Positions 42,581-56,035 of a DNA stretch of 64,000 bases are shown piece by piece (position 1 is the stretch's first letter; each line of letters starts with the position of its first letter). Both the position numbers and the translations under genes were made by a program. The DNA is from Sipunculus nudus (lineage: Eukaryota; Annelida; Sipuncula; Golfingiida; Sipunculidae). The notes under the pieces were generated by a model. The model was given only the letters and a program-made list of their open reading frames with translations. It searched no databases and was not told the origin of the DNA. The stretch is from assembly GCA_026874595.1 (NCBI GenBank), contig CM049307.1, forward strand, positions 27,194,362 through 27,258,361. Direction: 5' to 3'.

Positions 42581-45500
42581 CTGAAACAAATGGAAGAAAA
42601 TTATCACGTAACTAAAGAAGATTGACAATTTATGAAAAGTAGCCTTGCTATAGACTGTGAAAGAACCACCAGATCAGAAAACACTGACGTTAATCAATAC
42701 TTCACATACCATTTTCCTTGCAGTAAAAAAGTCCTTGGTAAAAAACTGAACCAATCATTTTCATTTCCCTGTGGAGCATCAGGGACAAAACTATAAAATT
42801 CATATGATTTATAGTCCCTGGGGCAGTAAAACACACAGGTGACTCTGCAAACTAATTTCCACTTCAACATACAAGCCCTTTTTCTGTGCAATAGAATTAT
42901 TTTTTCATGTAGTCAATTTTTGCAATGTCTGGTAATATAGTTAAAGAAGGCAGACATGCAGGAATCATCCTCAAAATAAAATGTATAACTGATATGTGAT
43001 AAAGGACAGAATGTTTCAGCAGAGATATTATTTGTCTGATTTTCTGTTAGCACTGTTACACCAAATGATTTTCATGAATCTTGACAATATGGTTCCTCTT
43101 CAGTCTTGGTTTACGAAGAAACCATTCCAACTTTATGCTGATAAGGACTAAAAAAAATATTAAGGAATATTGATCAAACTGTCCACAGCTTTACATTACA
43201 AATATATGAATGGTATGATTTTTTAAAATCTGTTGACTCTCCAGTTTGCTTAGTGAATAAACCCCTTGGTTGCTCTGAAATTTCCATAATACATGTTTTT
43301 TTTTTAAACTTATGGACACACAAACCTTATATTTACCGTATAAAGAATGTATTATATAACAGAACCAGGTATTTTAGTATAGTGGCAGCCACAAAATATA
43401 GTTTCAATAAAAACACAACTGAAGTAGAAAACAACTGTTATAATCAATAATAACTATTCTTTTCAAATGTTTTAAAAGAGCAAAAAGTATTGTCCCCTTC
43501 ACATATTACTCAAAAGCTTTTTATACTGAAAGTCTTTTTTTTTAAGAACAACTGCTAATTCATGTAAATTACCAAATGCAACGAAGATTCTGTTTCTTTC
43601 TATTTCAAATATGTTTTAAATCTAGACACTACAGTTGAGCCACCTACACATATAACCACACTCTCATTTACTTACTTTTATATAAAACATTTCTTACTTT
43701 GGTAAAGTCACTTCAACATGTCACAATTTCCCTTTCAGAGTTTTCTACCCTTTTTTATCTATTTGCCTATTCTACAGAAATCTGAGTGAATTACCACAAT
43801 CATGAAATTTTTAAATGTTCTGTCTTTCACAAACACATCAATAAGGATACAAATGACTAGGTTCAACACAAGATCCATTAAAGTTGTGTCTTTCAAGGTC
43901 TTAAGGCTGAGTTACTTTATTTGGCTATTTCCCCAGGAGACAGACCTGACGGCTCTTCACACCTCCATGCACATATTGTGTACATGTGAACGATGTCCTC
44001 ATGGTGAAGCATTGATGATTTTGTTCAGCTGGGCAAAATAATCTGGACTCAGCCACCTGGTGAAGGTACCTTTACCAAACATCGATCCTGCACTGTCAGG
44101 CTCCGGACCACTAATGGTGAAGTGAAATGCTTATATTTGCTAACTAATGAGGTTGCCTTAGGTGATGCTGTTCCTCAAATGTCCTCATGCTGACATTCCA
44201 TACTCGCACTATAAATCCATCAAGGGTTTGTGGACATTCACCTACACCCTTGTCATCTAGGGATATGGCTGCTGATGAGGAAGATAATGCAGATGAAAGC
44301 AAACCACCATTACGGCACATACAATGCCACAAGGCCACTCCCCCAAGTCTCTCTCCTCACTATGAAAAGTACTGTATTGTTTGTACTAGATCATATGAAT
44401 TCAAATCATCAAAAGAGTAACATTACTTTTATATCCATCAGGGCAATAAAAGTCTGTAGCTTCTACATATTGTTTCACAACATTTTTGTTGAATATGATG
44501 ATCCTACTGGCTAAAGTTAACCATAGTATAAGATCATCATTTAATGAACATATATATGTAAACCAATGGTATATAGAACAGTCAATCAATGCTTGACCAG
44601 AAGTGTAGGACACATCAAGGATATTGTCAACACGTCAACATTTCAATAAACTCATGTCTCTTGATGCCTCATTAAGCATGCGAGGTGGTCATTAACTTGT
44701 TTTAACACAGTCAGGTGAAGCTAGTACACCCATAATCTAGTTATGTGAGGGTTGACCTACACTCTGAAGAGCTTCCTTTTCTTTAAGTGTATTGAGTTGT
44801 AAACACAAGGGTTTCACTGCCTGCAGGAGACAATCCTCATCCAGGCTAGAAGTCAATCAGTGAAAAACTTGAGACCCAACAAAGCATGCTGACCTTGAAG
44901 CTACAGTAAATGAATGAAATACAAAATCCCGTCAGAAGAAAACCAAAGCCTAGCAATCACCGACTCATGTCCTTGTGATGACATTGTCTCCGGGAGCCGG
45001 TTATCATGCCTAATGGGATATAATACACCGACACAGATCTTGCCCTGCCACCAATAAACCAAACTTTATGACGAGCATCCAAGTGACTTAAGAAACAATT
45101 TCTCCCAATGAAAACAACATATATCACCATAGGAAACGATTTTCAGCCTCCCAGAGAACCAATCAATCATTTGTCATTACAGCTGGAGGTTAATCAATAA
45201 GCTCATGGGAGTTCTTGGACAAGTCACATTTTACAAAGACAAATGTCACCGGCTCCCGTGAGGGCCCCTCCACAGTCAGGGCTGGGTCAAACAGGCAAGA
45301 TTAGCGATGATGTTGTACTAATGATCAAATCTCTGTACAATCAGGTTTATTACTGGACATCAGGATAAAACAACTCAGATATACAGATAATGAATATTCT
45401 ACTAGCATCATCAACTACTGTTATTACAACTTCTTTATTCTGGCCAATATAAACTTTGATCAAGTTTACTGTAGACACATAACCTTGCTGGTTTTATTCA

Positions 45501-45589
45501 TCCTTTCTAATCTTATGGGAGTAATTTATATCCGCAACATGTAACAATGTATGCTTTAATGTAAATCAGTGGTGTTTCTTATCTTGATC
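42581..45589. other. Probable 5' intron of the Kir gene, nothing recognised
   Basis: AT-rich sequence. Overlapping open frames on both strands at 44144-44514 have no recognisable domain or clear splice context and are left out as genes. Confidence 0.4.
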
Positions 45590-47379
45590 TAACAAGGGAC
45601 CCATGGGTCACGGCGCTCAGCTGATCGTGATTGGACTATAAATGTTTCTCCACTGTGAAACTATATCGAGTCGATAAAGCTTATGAATATCATGTACATG
45701 TTGGGCTATTATAAAGGAATGTAATGTAATATGTGAGTAAATGATAAATGAAATTACCTGACTGATGGATTAATAGAGTCAAATAAAGTGGTTTATTTTT
45801 TATTTATTTAGGAGGGGTTGAAAATTGTGATATATTTGAGCAAATATGAATGCAATGACAGCAGTAATAAGCAGTAGTAGATGATAAGGCTATTTGTTGA
45901 AGGATCTAAAGTGTATGGTAGTCTGCAAGCGTTCAATTTGACAGATATGATGTTATGATTAACTATGCTGATGAAGTGATTTATGAATATGTGACTGTAT
46001 GACACAATATCTCTTTAGTCTTGACAAGGTACATTATTGTGATGCCCACTATGTCTACATATTACACAATATTGACATAATTTCTGGCATGTACATAGGT
46101 ACCTATGGATGAATAGTTATACAAAATATTAAAGTATGAATATATCTGATTCATCTTGTTCTTGCTTACTGAGGCTGACTTTGGGATGGGGTTCGGATAA
46201 GGGAAAAGTGAGGGCAGCACGAAGGTGGATGTAGAAATATTCTATTGTAATGTTTTTCATTTATATAAGAATATGAAAAGCTAAGAGGAAAGGGGCCCTC
46301 CTACTTGGTTATAGTAAAGTTCTAAATATATGATTGCAAACTAATACTCTGACAAGACTGTCATGAAGAAAAACAGTAAAAGTTTTGAGATACTGTGTTG
46401 CATACCAAAATTTACAGATGGACAGGCAAGTGGACAGAATGGACTAATACCTTTATTTCACTTTCAAGAGAATAATGCATTTAAGTTTATATATAATCCT
46501 ATTTTTTAAGCAGATCCATTTTTTCCATTAAGAAGTTTTTATCTGTATCATTTTTTTATTTACAGGTTTATAAATTTTTAATTAAAAAACCTGAAAATAT
46601 AAGTTAAAATATTAGAATTGTTGCAAAAGTTGCAATCATTATATATACAGAGTAAAAAACATTGGGTCATATTATGCATACACATATATTTTATTATTTT
46701 TAAATCATAAATGTTTTAACTGATTTTAAAAGAAAATAATGCCACAACATGGCATCTACAAGAATATTCCTTGAATCACTATTAAAAAGTTTTGCATATT
46801 GGAGTTTTCAGGACATGCTTAATTTTATTCACCAAAATAAAAAAAAGTAAATTTGACAAAATAAAACATCTTTTCAAATAAAGTATACACACTGTTGGTT
46901 GAATGAGGGACAAACAATATCATTGTGCTAATTACTATCCCAGTTTTAATTAATTTCTGGAATTAATAGTCAATTTCACACCTGGTGAAGTTTTTACTCT
47001 TCTGAAGTAAGGAATTACTTATCTCATGAACATCCAGACTTTCACAGCAATACACCACTTTGTGGACACAATTAAATGTACACTTTAATCATTGTAACCC
47101 TGGTGGTTCAATACAAAATCTAAAATGTAGCAAGTCCAAGAATAAAATAAAATACAGAAAAATTATAACATTCATCTAGTTTATGCACCAGCTGAGGGGG
47201 GGGGGGGGATGAGTGCAGGGCGAGGGGAAGCCTGCTAGTAGTGGCCAAGCTGGGCCAAGGTAAGCTGCCTGGGGTGGGTTACATAATGCAAGTGAAGGCT
47301 GTACTACTAGGTGGGCTAGATGTAAACAACACTTGACATGGTGTGTGAAAACATGAATAAAAGCTATTCATTCCAATCA

Positions 47380-48600
47380 ATTTCTTTTGAAAGTTCAGAT
47401 TTTAAAAGATTAAATCCTTATGCATATATGCTGGGAAAATTAAACCAACAGTGCCAAAGTTGGACAAAATTTAAGGTATTGTTTTTTATTTATGCTAATA
47501 ACTTGAAAATTTTGCAAAATTCAGATCTAATTTTGGGTAAACAATTGAATTTTGATTAAATAAAGTTATATTCCTGAAAAAAGGTCTCTAGGTTCAGCAA
47601 TTCTCATGTGAGTAAATATATTTCCTGATTTTTTAAAAAATTGCATTATGTTTTGGCCCATAACTTCAAAATAATACTCAATACTGACCTAATTTTTGGT
47701 ATGTTCATAGAAAATGTATAAAAGAGTGTGAATACTAAATACCATCAAAAACAGATCAGTGGTTTTGATATTAGGCAGCCTTGAAGTGTAACAATGGCTT
47801 TTTTTTATGGAAAACGGAGTTTTTTTCCTTAATATCTCGAAGGAACAAAGTCCTAATGACCCAATTTTCGGTATGGTAGGAGATTTTGGGGACATCTAAA
47901 ATTATGTCAACAGCCTGGGGAGCATAGAGATGTGCACTGAATGACCTACAGTCATCAAAGCGGACTGCTTGACAATGTAAGGGAATACAACAAGAGCCTC
48001 CAAAAAAATTAAATAACTAGCCTAATTTTGCAGCTTTTATTTTCAAATTTCAGATTTAACAGATATAATCCTTATGTATACATGGTGTGAAAATTAAATC
48101 CTCAGTACTTACAGGAAAAAAACATGCCATGGCCAAAGTTGGGCAAAATTTAAGGTACCAATTTTATATTTTTGCCAATATTTAAAAAAAATTAACAGAT
48201 TTTGATCTAATTTTTGGTATACAATTAAATTTTGATTAATTAAAGTTATATTACTGGAAAAAAGTCCCTACCTTTAACACTTTGGGTCTTAAGTGACAAA
48301 ATATCTTCCTGATTTTTTTACAAAGTGCATTATGTTTGGGCAAATAACTTTTTTAAATTATATAATACTGACTTAATATCTGGCATGTACATAGGAACTA
48401 TATAGAGGAATATTTATGGTAAATATGAAAAAAACCAGATGAGTGGTTTTGATATTAGGCAGTCCTGAAGTGTGAAAATAGATTTCTAATAAAAAATTGA
48501 GGTTTTTCCTTAATATCTCAAAGGAACGAAGTCCTATTGACCCAATTTTTGGCATGGTAGGAGATTATGGTGACATCTAACTGTATGCCAAAATTCAGAT
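47380..48600 (+). repeat. Two ~680-bp core units of the 45590-48762 element
   Basis: Unit 1 (about 47380-47930) and unit 2 (about 48040-48600) share long blocks: AAATTAAA-C after a GCATA(T/C)ATG-TG phrase, TTAAAGTTATATT, GCATTATGTTT, and GACCCAATTTT-GG(T/C)ATGG. Spacing measured at AATATCTC is 681 bp. Confidence 0.7.
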
Positions 48601-48634
48601 TTGTAGGTCCAACGGTGTCGAAACGTGCCAGTCT

Positions 48635-48718
48635 TACGGACGGACATCCAGACGGACAGACAGACAGACGGACGGACGGACGGACGGACAGACAGACGGA
48701 CGGACGACGGACAATGGA
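48635..48718 (+). repeat. GGAC/GACA microsatellite before the terminal hairpin
   Basis: GGACGGAC and GACAGACA tetramers alternate over about 80 bp, directly upstream of the terminal hairpin. The same tetramer class sits next to the terminal hairpin in the other hairpin-ended elements of the window. Confidence 0.8.
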
Positions 48719-48762
48719 CCATGACTATAGCTCAGATGACTTATAGTCAGCTGAGCTAAAAA

Positions 48763-51700
48763 TGAGTAAATTTTTATTGAAAAGTTCAATATGCACTTAA
48801 GGAATTAAAATTGGTTTATAACAAAATATACCAGTAATGTGATTTAACAAAATCAGTTATAAAGAATTAGAAACACAATATGAACTAATAGTCGCCACAA
48901 TATTAACTAATAGTCTCCTTTTTAAAAGACAAAATAAAACATGAATTTAAAAACTCAGATAGCTGTTTGTGAAGAAATAAATTCTTTATGCAAACCAGGC
49001 CACAGCACCCTCAAAAATTAATAGAATACATGTGGCAAAGCACTCACTTTAAATATCACAGTCAATGTCATTCTCCAGCATATAGATCCAGTACTTCTAG
49101 ACATTCTGATCAGTGCTCTTGTCTCAGTATAACCCTCTCACAAAATATCCAGAACAAATCCTGTAATGTTGGCCACATTTGCCAAGGATCCTCTCAATAA
49201 TCCACATTTATAGTTCAACAGTAGCAATGTTTCCCAAGCAGACTCATTTTGAGACAGTTAAACTAATCCTGATACAGACAAACAGTTCAAACTTCTTGAA
49301 GTAAAGGTGAGGTTTTTGATAAAAAAGCCATCAAGCTGCTGGGAGTCCAGTCTAGCCGGATCTACCACTACCTCCACCAGCCCCATGCAGTGCTTGATCA
49401 ATAAGACTTGTGTCCTAACAGGTGGTTGTTGGCAGCCTCTCAGCAGCAAGGTTTGTGGCTTGAAGAGCATCTCATTTCTGTCTTGCTGCTGCAATCATTC
49501 ATCAGTGATTTGTCCTGACATGTTTGGGTTCATCAAGACCTTGGATTATTGTCACACAAACACAAAGCCAACACAATTTTGTTCACTCCAACAGTGTAAG
49601 GTACCTGTATTTCTACAGGATTTAAAGAACATAAAACTTGTAATTAGAAACAATATAAACTCATGGATTATGATTTGGGGTCTCACCTTACAATTTAATG
49701 TTCTGACCTCTGAAAATTGGATAAAATATTATATGGTATTATAACAATTTTTTATTACTAAATACAACTAGGTGGCCAGGCATGACTGAATGCTTTTTTT
49801 ACTATTTGCATATGTTTCCTATTTTATTTATTTTATGAACCTTACTGACAAATAAAGAAATCTTATACTAAGTAATGATGATATATCCTGCTACACCTTT
49901 GACTTACACTGATATCCTAGTCTAGTAAACAATATCAAATCCAGCTTTGAAGACAACTCTCATGTACAATCATAACCAGCAGCTGTTAAAGAACCAAACA
50001 TCTGTATCTCCTGTCAATGTACTAACTTCAACAAGCATTTCTTGTCAAAAATTTGTCTTCAAATATTCCATTTTTTTACTTTTTGAAGATACTGTTGCTG
50101 AGGCAGATACATTTATGATCTGACCTTTGTGCATTGTGCACACTGATGGCTCTTTTGTGTGATAACACCACCAATTTCATGTGACAAGGGTGATGAACTG
50201 TTGTCTGATGGAGTTGAGAAGTGCAATCATCATAGATGGTTTTTAATTTATTACTTTATTAAAATTATTTATTTTAATTTATTCATGCAGTAGAATACAA
50301 GCAATATGTTCCCAGTTCCTATGTCTGAGAATAAGGAAAATATTCAAATATTCATTTTTTTTCTTAAAGAAAAATAAGAAAATTAAGCTCCATCAAAAGT
50401 TCTTTCTTCCACTGTTTTGGTATTACACCAATTCTTCAGCCCTGTATAGGTGTGCTTGCACTTGCATGTTTACATTTTAGATTTGAAGTATATAACTGCA
50501 GGCACTAAAATTAAAAAGGTATTTATCTGTAAATCCCTGAAAAATAGGTTTCATCAAATATTCCTGTTACTCAACAGTGAAGTACCCAATACACATTATT
50601 TGCACCATTATTATGCACCAACCCAAATTGAGTTTAACAATTAAGTAAATTTTCAAAAATTGGTAAAGCAACTTATTGTAGAGAATGGAAGATAATCAAA
50701 ATGTCATTGTTACCCTAAAGCATATAATTTGGACAAAAAACTCCAGTGTATTACATACCAGTAGGTCTACATAAAGGTTATTATGCCTTGCAGGATGGCA
50801 CCAAGCAGGCTTTATCCATCAAAGAAAATCAGAAAAGGAGAAGATACATTAAGTGCAAGAGATCTGTGAAGAAAAACATCAAATAAAGCATGTTACTGGA
50901 AATGGAAGACAATCAATAAGAATGAAATCATAGAAGCATGAACATTGCCATGGTACTGGATAAACGGATATTTTTCTATTACAAATGATATGATAAAGAG
51001 AGAGTATATGTAAAAGTGACAAGGTGATGAGAGGCTTTGCTAAAGTGGAGCAAAACAAGAGACAACTAAGACAGATTTGACTGTAGTGGATGAAAAAGTC
51101 TATATTTTGAGGGACACTACAGGGGCTAGTCTAGTGCACTTCCTGTATCCTTAATAGATCATCAGCTTGAGTAACATTCTTTTTAAATGGCAGTGAACAA
51201 TGCCTGTAATAAAGATAATACATCTAGATAAGTGTCGCCAGTACAGCCAGGAGCTGTGTATTAGCAAAGCATAAACCTGTTAAAATGTTTAACTTGAAAA
51301 AAATATGAAGTCACATGGACACATTTGGTTGCTGATATTATTTTTGAAACAATACAGGCAAAATATATCCAGCAAATTTATCCTTTATCAGTAGGCAAAT
51401 GGTGCTGCATTTGGATAATTTCTTCATTAAGACAAGCTAATGTAATACAAACAGTGATAACATGATTTGTATTACTGTTTTTTTTATCTTAATTATGAAA
51501 CTGCATCTGAAGCAATACCCATCAGATTACGCTTTGAACACAGCACAAGACCTCCTGGTTACCTTCCACTCACACACTGTGAGAAATAGCAGGATTCTTC
51601 AGGTTTGGCAACAGTCAGTTTGCCCTGGATAAAGTAAAATCTGATTGGCTCTGCATTTAAACAAATCTGCAGAACTTGTAGAAGAAATCTTATTGGCTTC

Positions 51701-54700
51701 TGTGTAAACAAACACAACTGCACCCGTGGCAAACTTGTGTACACTGCAAGAAATGAAATAGGCCTATGCAGACAGTGGGGGATAACTGACCTCAGGCCAC
51801 ACCAGCAAGTAAGTATAGAGACTATGTTGAAAGACGAATGCATCTTGTGTATTCTAAAGGGAGGTGGAAAGTCTGTGCTACCAAGTGCTTTCCACCGCAG
51901 TGCAAAATGACCGATACCTTGAAGAACATCCAATTTTGCTGGTGATATCTGCAATATGATTGATTAAATATTACGCTGGGGGAATTCCACAGAGACAGCA
52001 CCGCCTGGTGGCCAAACCTGACCGCCAACCACGGTTTAATGCAGCAGGTAGTGTAGCCAATTGTTGACCAAAGAGTAACCGCTGCTTATGGAGTGTACCA
52101 TCGGATGTATCTTATGGATAACCATTTTTTGTCTAAACTTCAAATTGTTTATCTAAAGTACACCATCAATAGTTTTTTTATTCAGCTCAATGCTAATTTT
52201 TGCAAGAACATAATGTGAACACAGGTAGATTGAGCAATTAAAGCCAGCCAGGAATAATTATTGAAACCCTGAATAAAGCGCTAATAAATTACATAAAACA
52301 GAGGACTGTAAAATTATTCAAGGCCAAGGTCTTATCTGTTGTGCTCTCTGCGTACTAACAGGTGTCATGATTCATAGCTCTGGCTGTTGTTGTGATGTAT
52401 ATTGTAAGTAAATAGTGCCTCCTTTAAACAAACCTTTCAGCTTTCCTAAGAATAAAGTGACTCATGACTTTAAACATTTGTCAGACTTGTTGTTTAATAA
52501 GTGGGAATTAAAGCTGATTTGAGACACTTAAGAGATTTTATCATCTTAATTTGCATTGTCATTTAAGAGTTGGGTTTCAACAGAGATTTTAACCAAGACT
52601 TCTCAAGGTATTCAGTTAGAGGTTTATAACAAAAAGGGTTCAGTTTTGCACCTTGTTAAAGGACAGATGGACTGATAGCCACACCAAGAAATCTCATGCG
52701 ACTTTTAAGCTAAAAAAATTAAATTACTTTATCTCCACATAACAGGAAATCTGTTGACCATTGATATTACAGAATCTTATTGACCTGGTGACAAAGCAAA
52801 CCTAATTAACTGATCAGAACAACAACTTTTATCTGTCCATAAGGTTCATTCTGAGAGAAAAACAATATATCTTGTTTGTTACATAAGCCATAATTAACAG
52901 CAGTATTACAGAACTGGGCTGCCTCCTGCATGGATATCAGTCAGAAATATCATGGACATCAAAGATGATTACAACTGTAGTTCCTTTATTATTAATTTTC
53001 AATCATCCATTAAACTTTATATGTGGTGGTATAATTAGGCTAGTCTATGTAGTTATCTTATTTAATGTGGGGTCTTGACTAGACATCCATGGAACAGGGA
53101 TCAGGAAGCTACTGGGTTGATCATAATCATACCTGAATGCCAATACACTAGTCCATGCCATTTTACATAACCAAACAACACTGCATAACTTCTTCCTTAC
53201 ATTTTAACTGCCAACTCATTAAAACTGGTGAATTTATTCACAATTTATGATGTTATGTTCAGTTTCAATTCAATACCCAAAAGGAAAATCCTTAAATGTT
53301 TAATGTTTCCTTAAAATGGAAATCATTTAATTTTAAAACTTTGGTTAAGATCTGCTACTTTAGATGGTCTCACTGCAAAAATCCCTTTTTACCTTGGTGT
53401 TTTGAAACTAATAAATTCTGCAATATGAAAAAATTTCCTGATACGATCAGTATCAAAGCTTCAATCCACTCACCCTCACAAGCCAGGTGTATCAGTTCAT
53501 TACATAAACATTGCACTCCCTCAAGGGCAGGAACCTGTGTATGCCTTAGCATCCCTGGTATAACTAGGGTGCAATCCACTATAACTGAACATGATGTATT
53601 ATAATCTACAAAACTTTTTAAAGGAAGAATCCTGATGATAATTCTACAATTGGAAAGTTTGAGCCATATAGTTAAGAAGTCTTTTTAACTGCATATATGA
53701 GATGCCTTACCTAACAAAAGAAGGCATGACAAAGGCTGTTTCAACCAGAACAGTTAATGTGTCATTATTACTGTACGGAAAGCTCTTAAATCACATCCTG
53801 TAAACTTACAATCACCTCACAGACACAACAGCTTGAGAAACTGACACTGGGCTGCTGAAGCTGTCACCACGTTCAAAGGAGGAACAATATCAAAGCAGTT
53901 TCACTGGCCTTGATGTTCTGTTGTGTCAACACTCTCCATGATATAGTGGCATTAACTGTAATAAACAATCCAAACGTTACTGACAAGCCTCCACAGTGAG
54001 ACTTTATTTTGAGCCACCGCTCAGTGATATCAATGAGATTACTTACACTATTCAGATACTGCAAAACTTACTTTCAATTTTTACATACAGTCAATGACTG
54101 TAACAAGGACACTTGGTGAGTGAGGTATCCCCATATAAAAAGGTACTGTTATCTAGATCACATCCCAAATGTTATACTTCCTTATCTACAGACCTGCAGG
54201 TGTTAATACTTAGTAACAGTATAAAATTAATTTTCAAGATGCTTACACAGGGTTGCAAGCAGCTAACTCTGAAAAAAAATTCCTTGAATTTTCCCTGCTT
54301 CCCTAATTATCACAGAATTCCCTGACTTTTTATGAAATTCCCTTTTCCTTTGAATGATTTATTGACACAATACATAGTTAGTACATTCATGTGGTATTCT
54401 GATGCATGGCAGGAGCGGTGTGATGTTATAGGTATCCCTTTTTCCTTGACCACTGGTAACCGTGTTACAGCAGTGGCAGTTTCTTGGAGGGAAATTGAAA
54501 CTGACAGAAGACAAAACATGATCCTGATTAAACCAAGAATTTAGTTAACTCTTCTAGACGAAAAAATTTCTTTATCTCCAAAATAATTCACCGAGATACC
54601 TCAGACATTGGCAAATAAACAGACAGAAACAATAAATTTAATGGCAAACTGAGAAAACAGTCCTAATATTTTCTGAGGTAAAGAGAAAGACGTATATAAA

Positions 54701-55599
54701 AATAAAATTATCCATGAAATTATTACTTAAGAAACTTACATCATGAGCGGATTAAGGCCAGAAGGACTGTGGACTGCCTGATACCTATACATCAGCACAA
54801 AATACTAGATGAAACTAAAATTCAAATGAGCTAAAAATTGAACCAAGGATATAAGATCCTCAGTAAATAATCAAGGTAAGATTAATATTTTTATTTTTTA
54901 CTGGTATTTTCCTGTTAAAAAGGTAAACCTGATTTATTTCAATAAAATAGTTTGTGTTCTTTTAAACAGAAGTTCTTCTGCACAGTCCATGAGGAACTGG
55001 AGCAACATTTTCCCTGGGAACAGTAACCCCAGGGGCAGGTGTGAAGGTGGTAGAGGTAAATATTACATAGGAAGTGTTCTCAGAAGTGGAAGCAGCTGCA
55101 GCTTGTACCACTGGGGACTTTTGTACAGATACTCTGAACCTGCAAAAGTTGACAGACCTACTGAATCATAAGCATTAACTTTCATGCATCCATGACAGTC
55201 ATGTTTTTGTGCAAAGTGTCCCAGCAATCCTAAAACTACTTGGTATAAAATATATTTCCTAGGTTTTTTATGGTAATGATATCACTATGGAACCAATTAA
55301 ATGGCTTTGATACTCTGATACAATAATTTTCCTTCACAACAAACTGCAAACAAATACAAATAAATGGTAATCTGATGTTCCTTTCTGTTCAAATGCAACA
55401 TGTTTGCTTACTATTTCAAACCAGTGGACAGTAGAACTGCTGAATTTCGTAGGTAGAACATTTCAGCAAGCTGTGAAGCTGATATCATGGTCTGGAAGAA
55501 TTGTGGTTGCCAACCTTTAAATTTCTTTCAAAATGAAGCATCTTCCATGTGTATCTAAGGGTGTATCTAGTCTTACTCTATCATTATCACTGGAACAGT
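48763..55599. other. Non-coding sequence, weak promoter-like segment at 51.6 kb
   Basis: No gene is recognised. Minus-strand CCAAT boxes occur at 51644-51648 and 51692-51696, followed on the - strand by TTTTACTTTATCC. A donor-like AAG/GTAACC occurs at about 51563 on the - strand. This could be a promoter and non-coding first exon of the Kir gene, but nothing decisive supports it. Confidence 0.35.
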
Positions 55600-56035
55600 T
55601 CTACAACAATAGAGGGTTGATCCCAGGAGTGATGGCCTTTCCTTACAACAGTTCACTCCATTGCAGCAATTCACTCCAACATACACAGTAAATCCCAGGA
55701 TTTGACTGGAATATCACTGCAATATTTCCATTCCTTCACACTGTTATCCCAGGACAGGCCTATCACTGCAGCAATGTAGTCCATAACAAAGTTAACCCCA
55801 TGACATTACAGGCCTATCACTGCAGCATTAGATTCCATTACAAAGCAAATCCCAGGACTGGCCAGATGTATCAGTGAATGATAGAACTAGTATCACTGCA
55901 GCAGTGCACTCCATTACAAACTGAATCCCAGGACAGGCAAGGCCTAACACTGCATTAGTACACTCTATTATAATGTGAGTCCCTGGAGAGGCTTGACCTA
56001 TCACTGCAGTATTGCCACTCCATCACAGAATGAAC
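55600..56035 (+). repeat. ~53-bp minisatellite, about eight units
   Basis: The unit is around ATCACTGCAGCA-TG-A-TCCATTACAA followed by AATCCCAGGACAGGC. The marker TCCCAGGA or close variants recur at about 55620, 55693, 55746, 55798, 55850, 55927 and 55980, with spacings of 52-53 bp or that plus about 20-25 bp. Units are diverged. Confidence 0.7.

Larger units (their letters stand above)
45590..48762 (+). mobile_element. Hairpin-ended (Helentron/HINE-like) element, full length
   Basis: It starts AACAAGGGACCCATGGGTCA followed by a CTCAGCTGA palindrome. It ends with a hairpin (GCTCAGATGACTTATAGTCA, then GCTGAGCTAAAAA) at 48762. A GGAC/GACA microsatellite at about 48635-48715 precedes the hairpin. 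Two core units of about 680 bp are visible, marked by AATATCTC(G/A)AAGGAAC at 47831 and 48512 and by TTTTGATATTAGGCAG in both. A third, decayed unit is suggested by TTTCTGGCATGTACATAGG at about 46082. No protein is encoded. The first roughly 620 bp are repeated at 63118. Confidence 0.7.

Noticed and set aside
41586-42615. Small + strand frames over the Kir exon
   Set aside because: Shadows of the - strand channel gene.
44144-44514. Overlapping open frames on both strands near 44.2 kb
   Set aside because: No recognisable domain, no convincing splice sites, and both strands are open at once.
49258-49744. 145-codon + strand and 78-codon - strand frames
   Set aside because: No family resemblance, AT-driven composition towards the 3' end, and no splice or promoter context.
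51559-51954. 131-codon - strand frame
   Set aside because: Its sequence has no domain. Only the short promoter-like part is kept as a weak finding.
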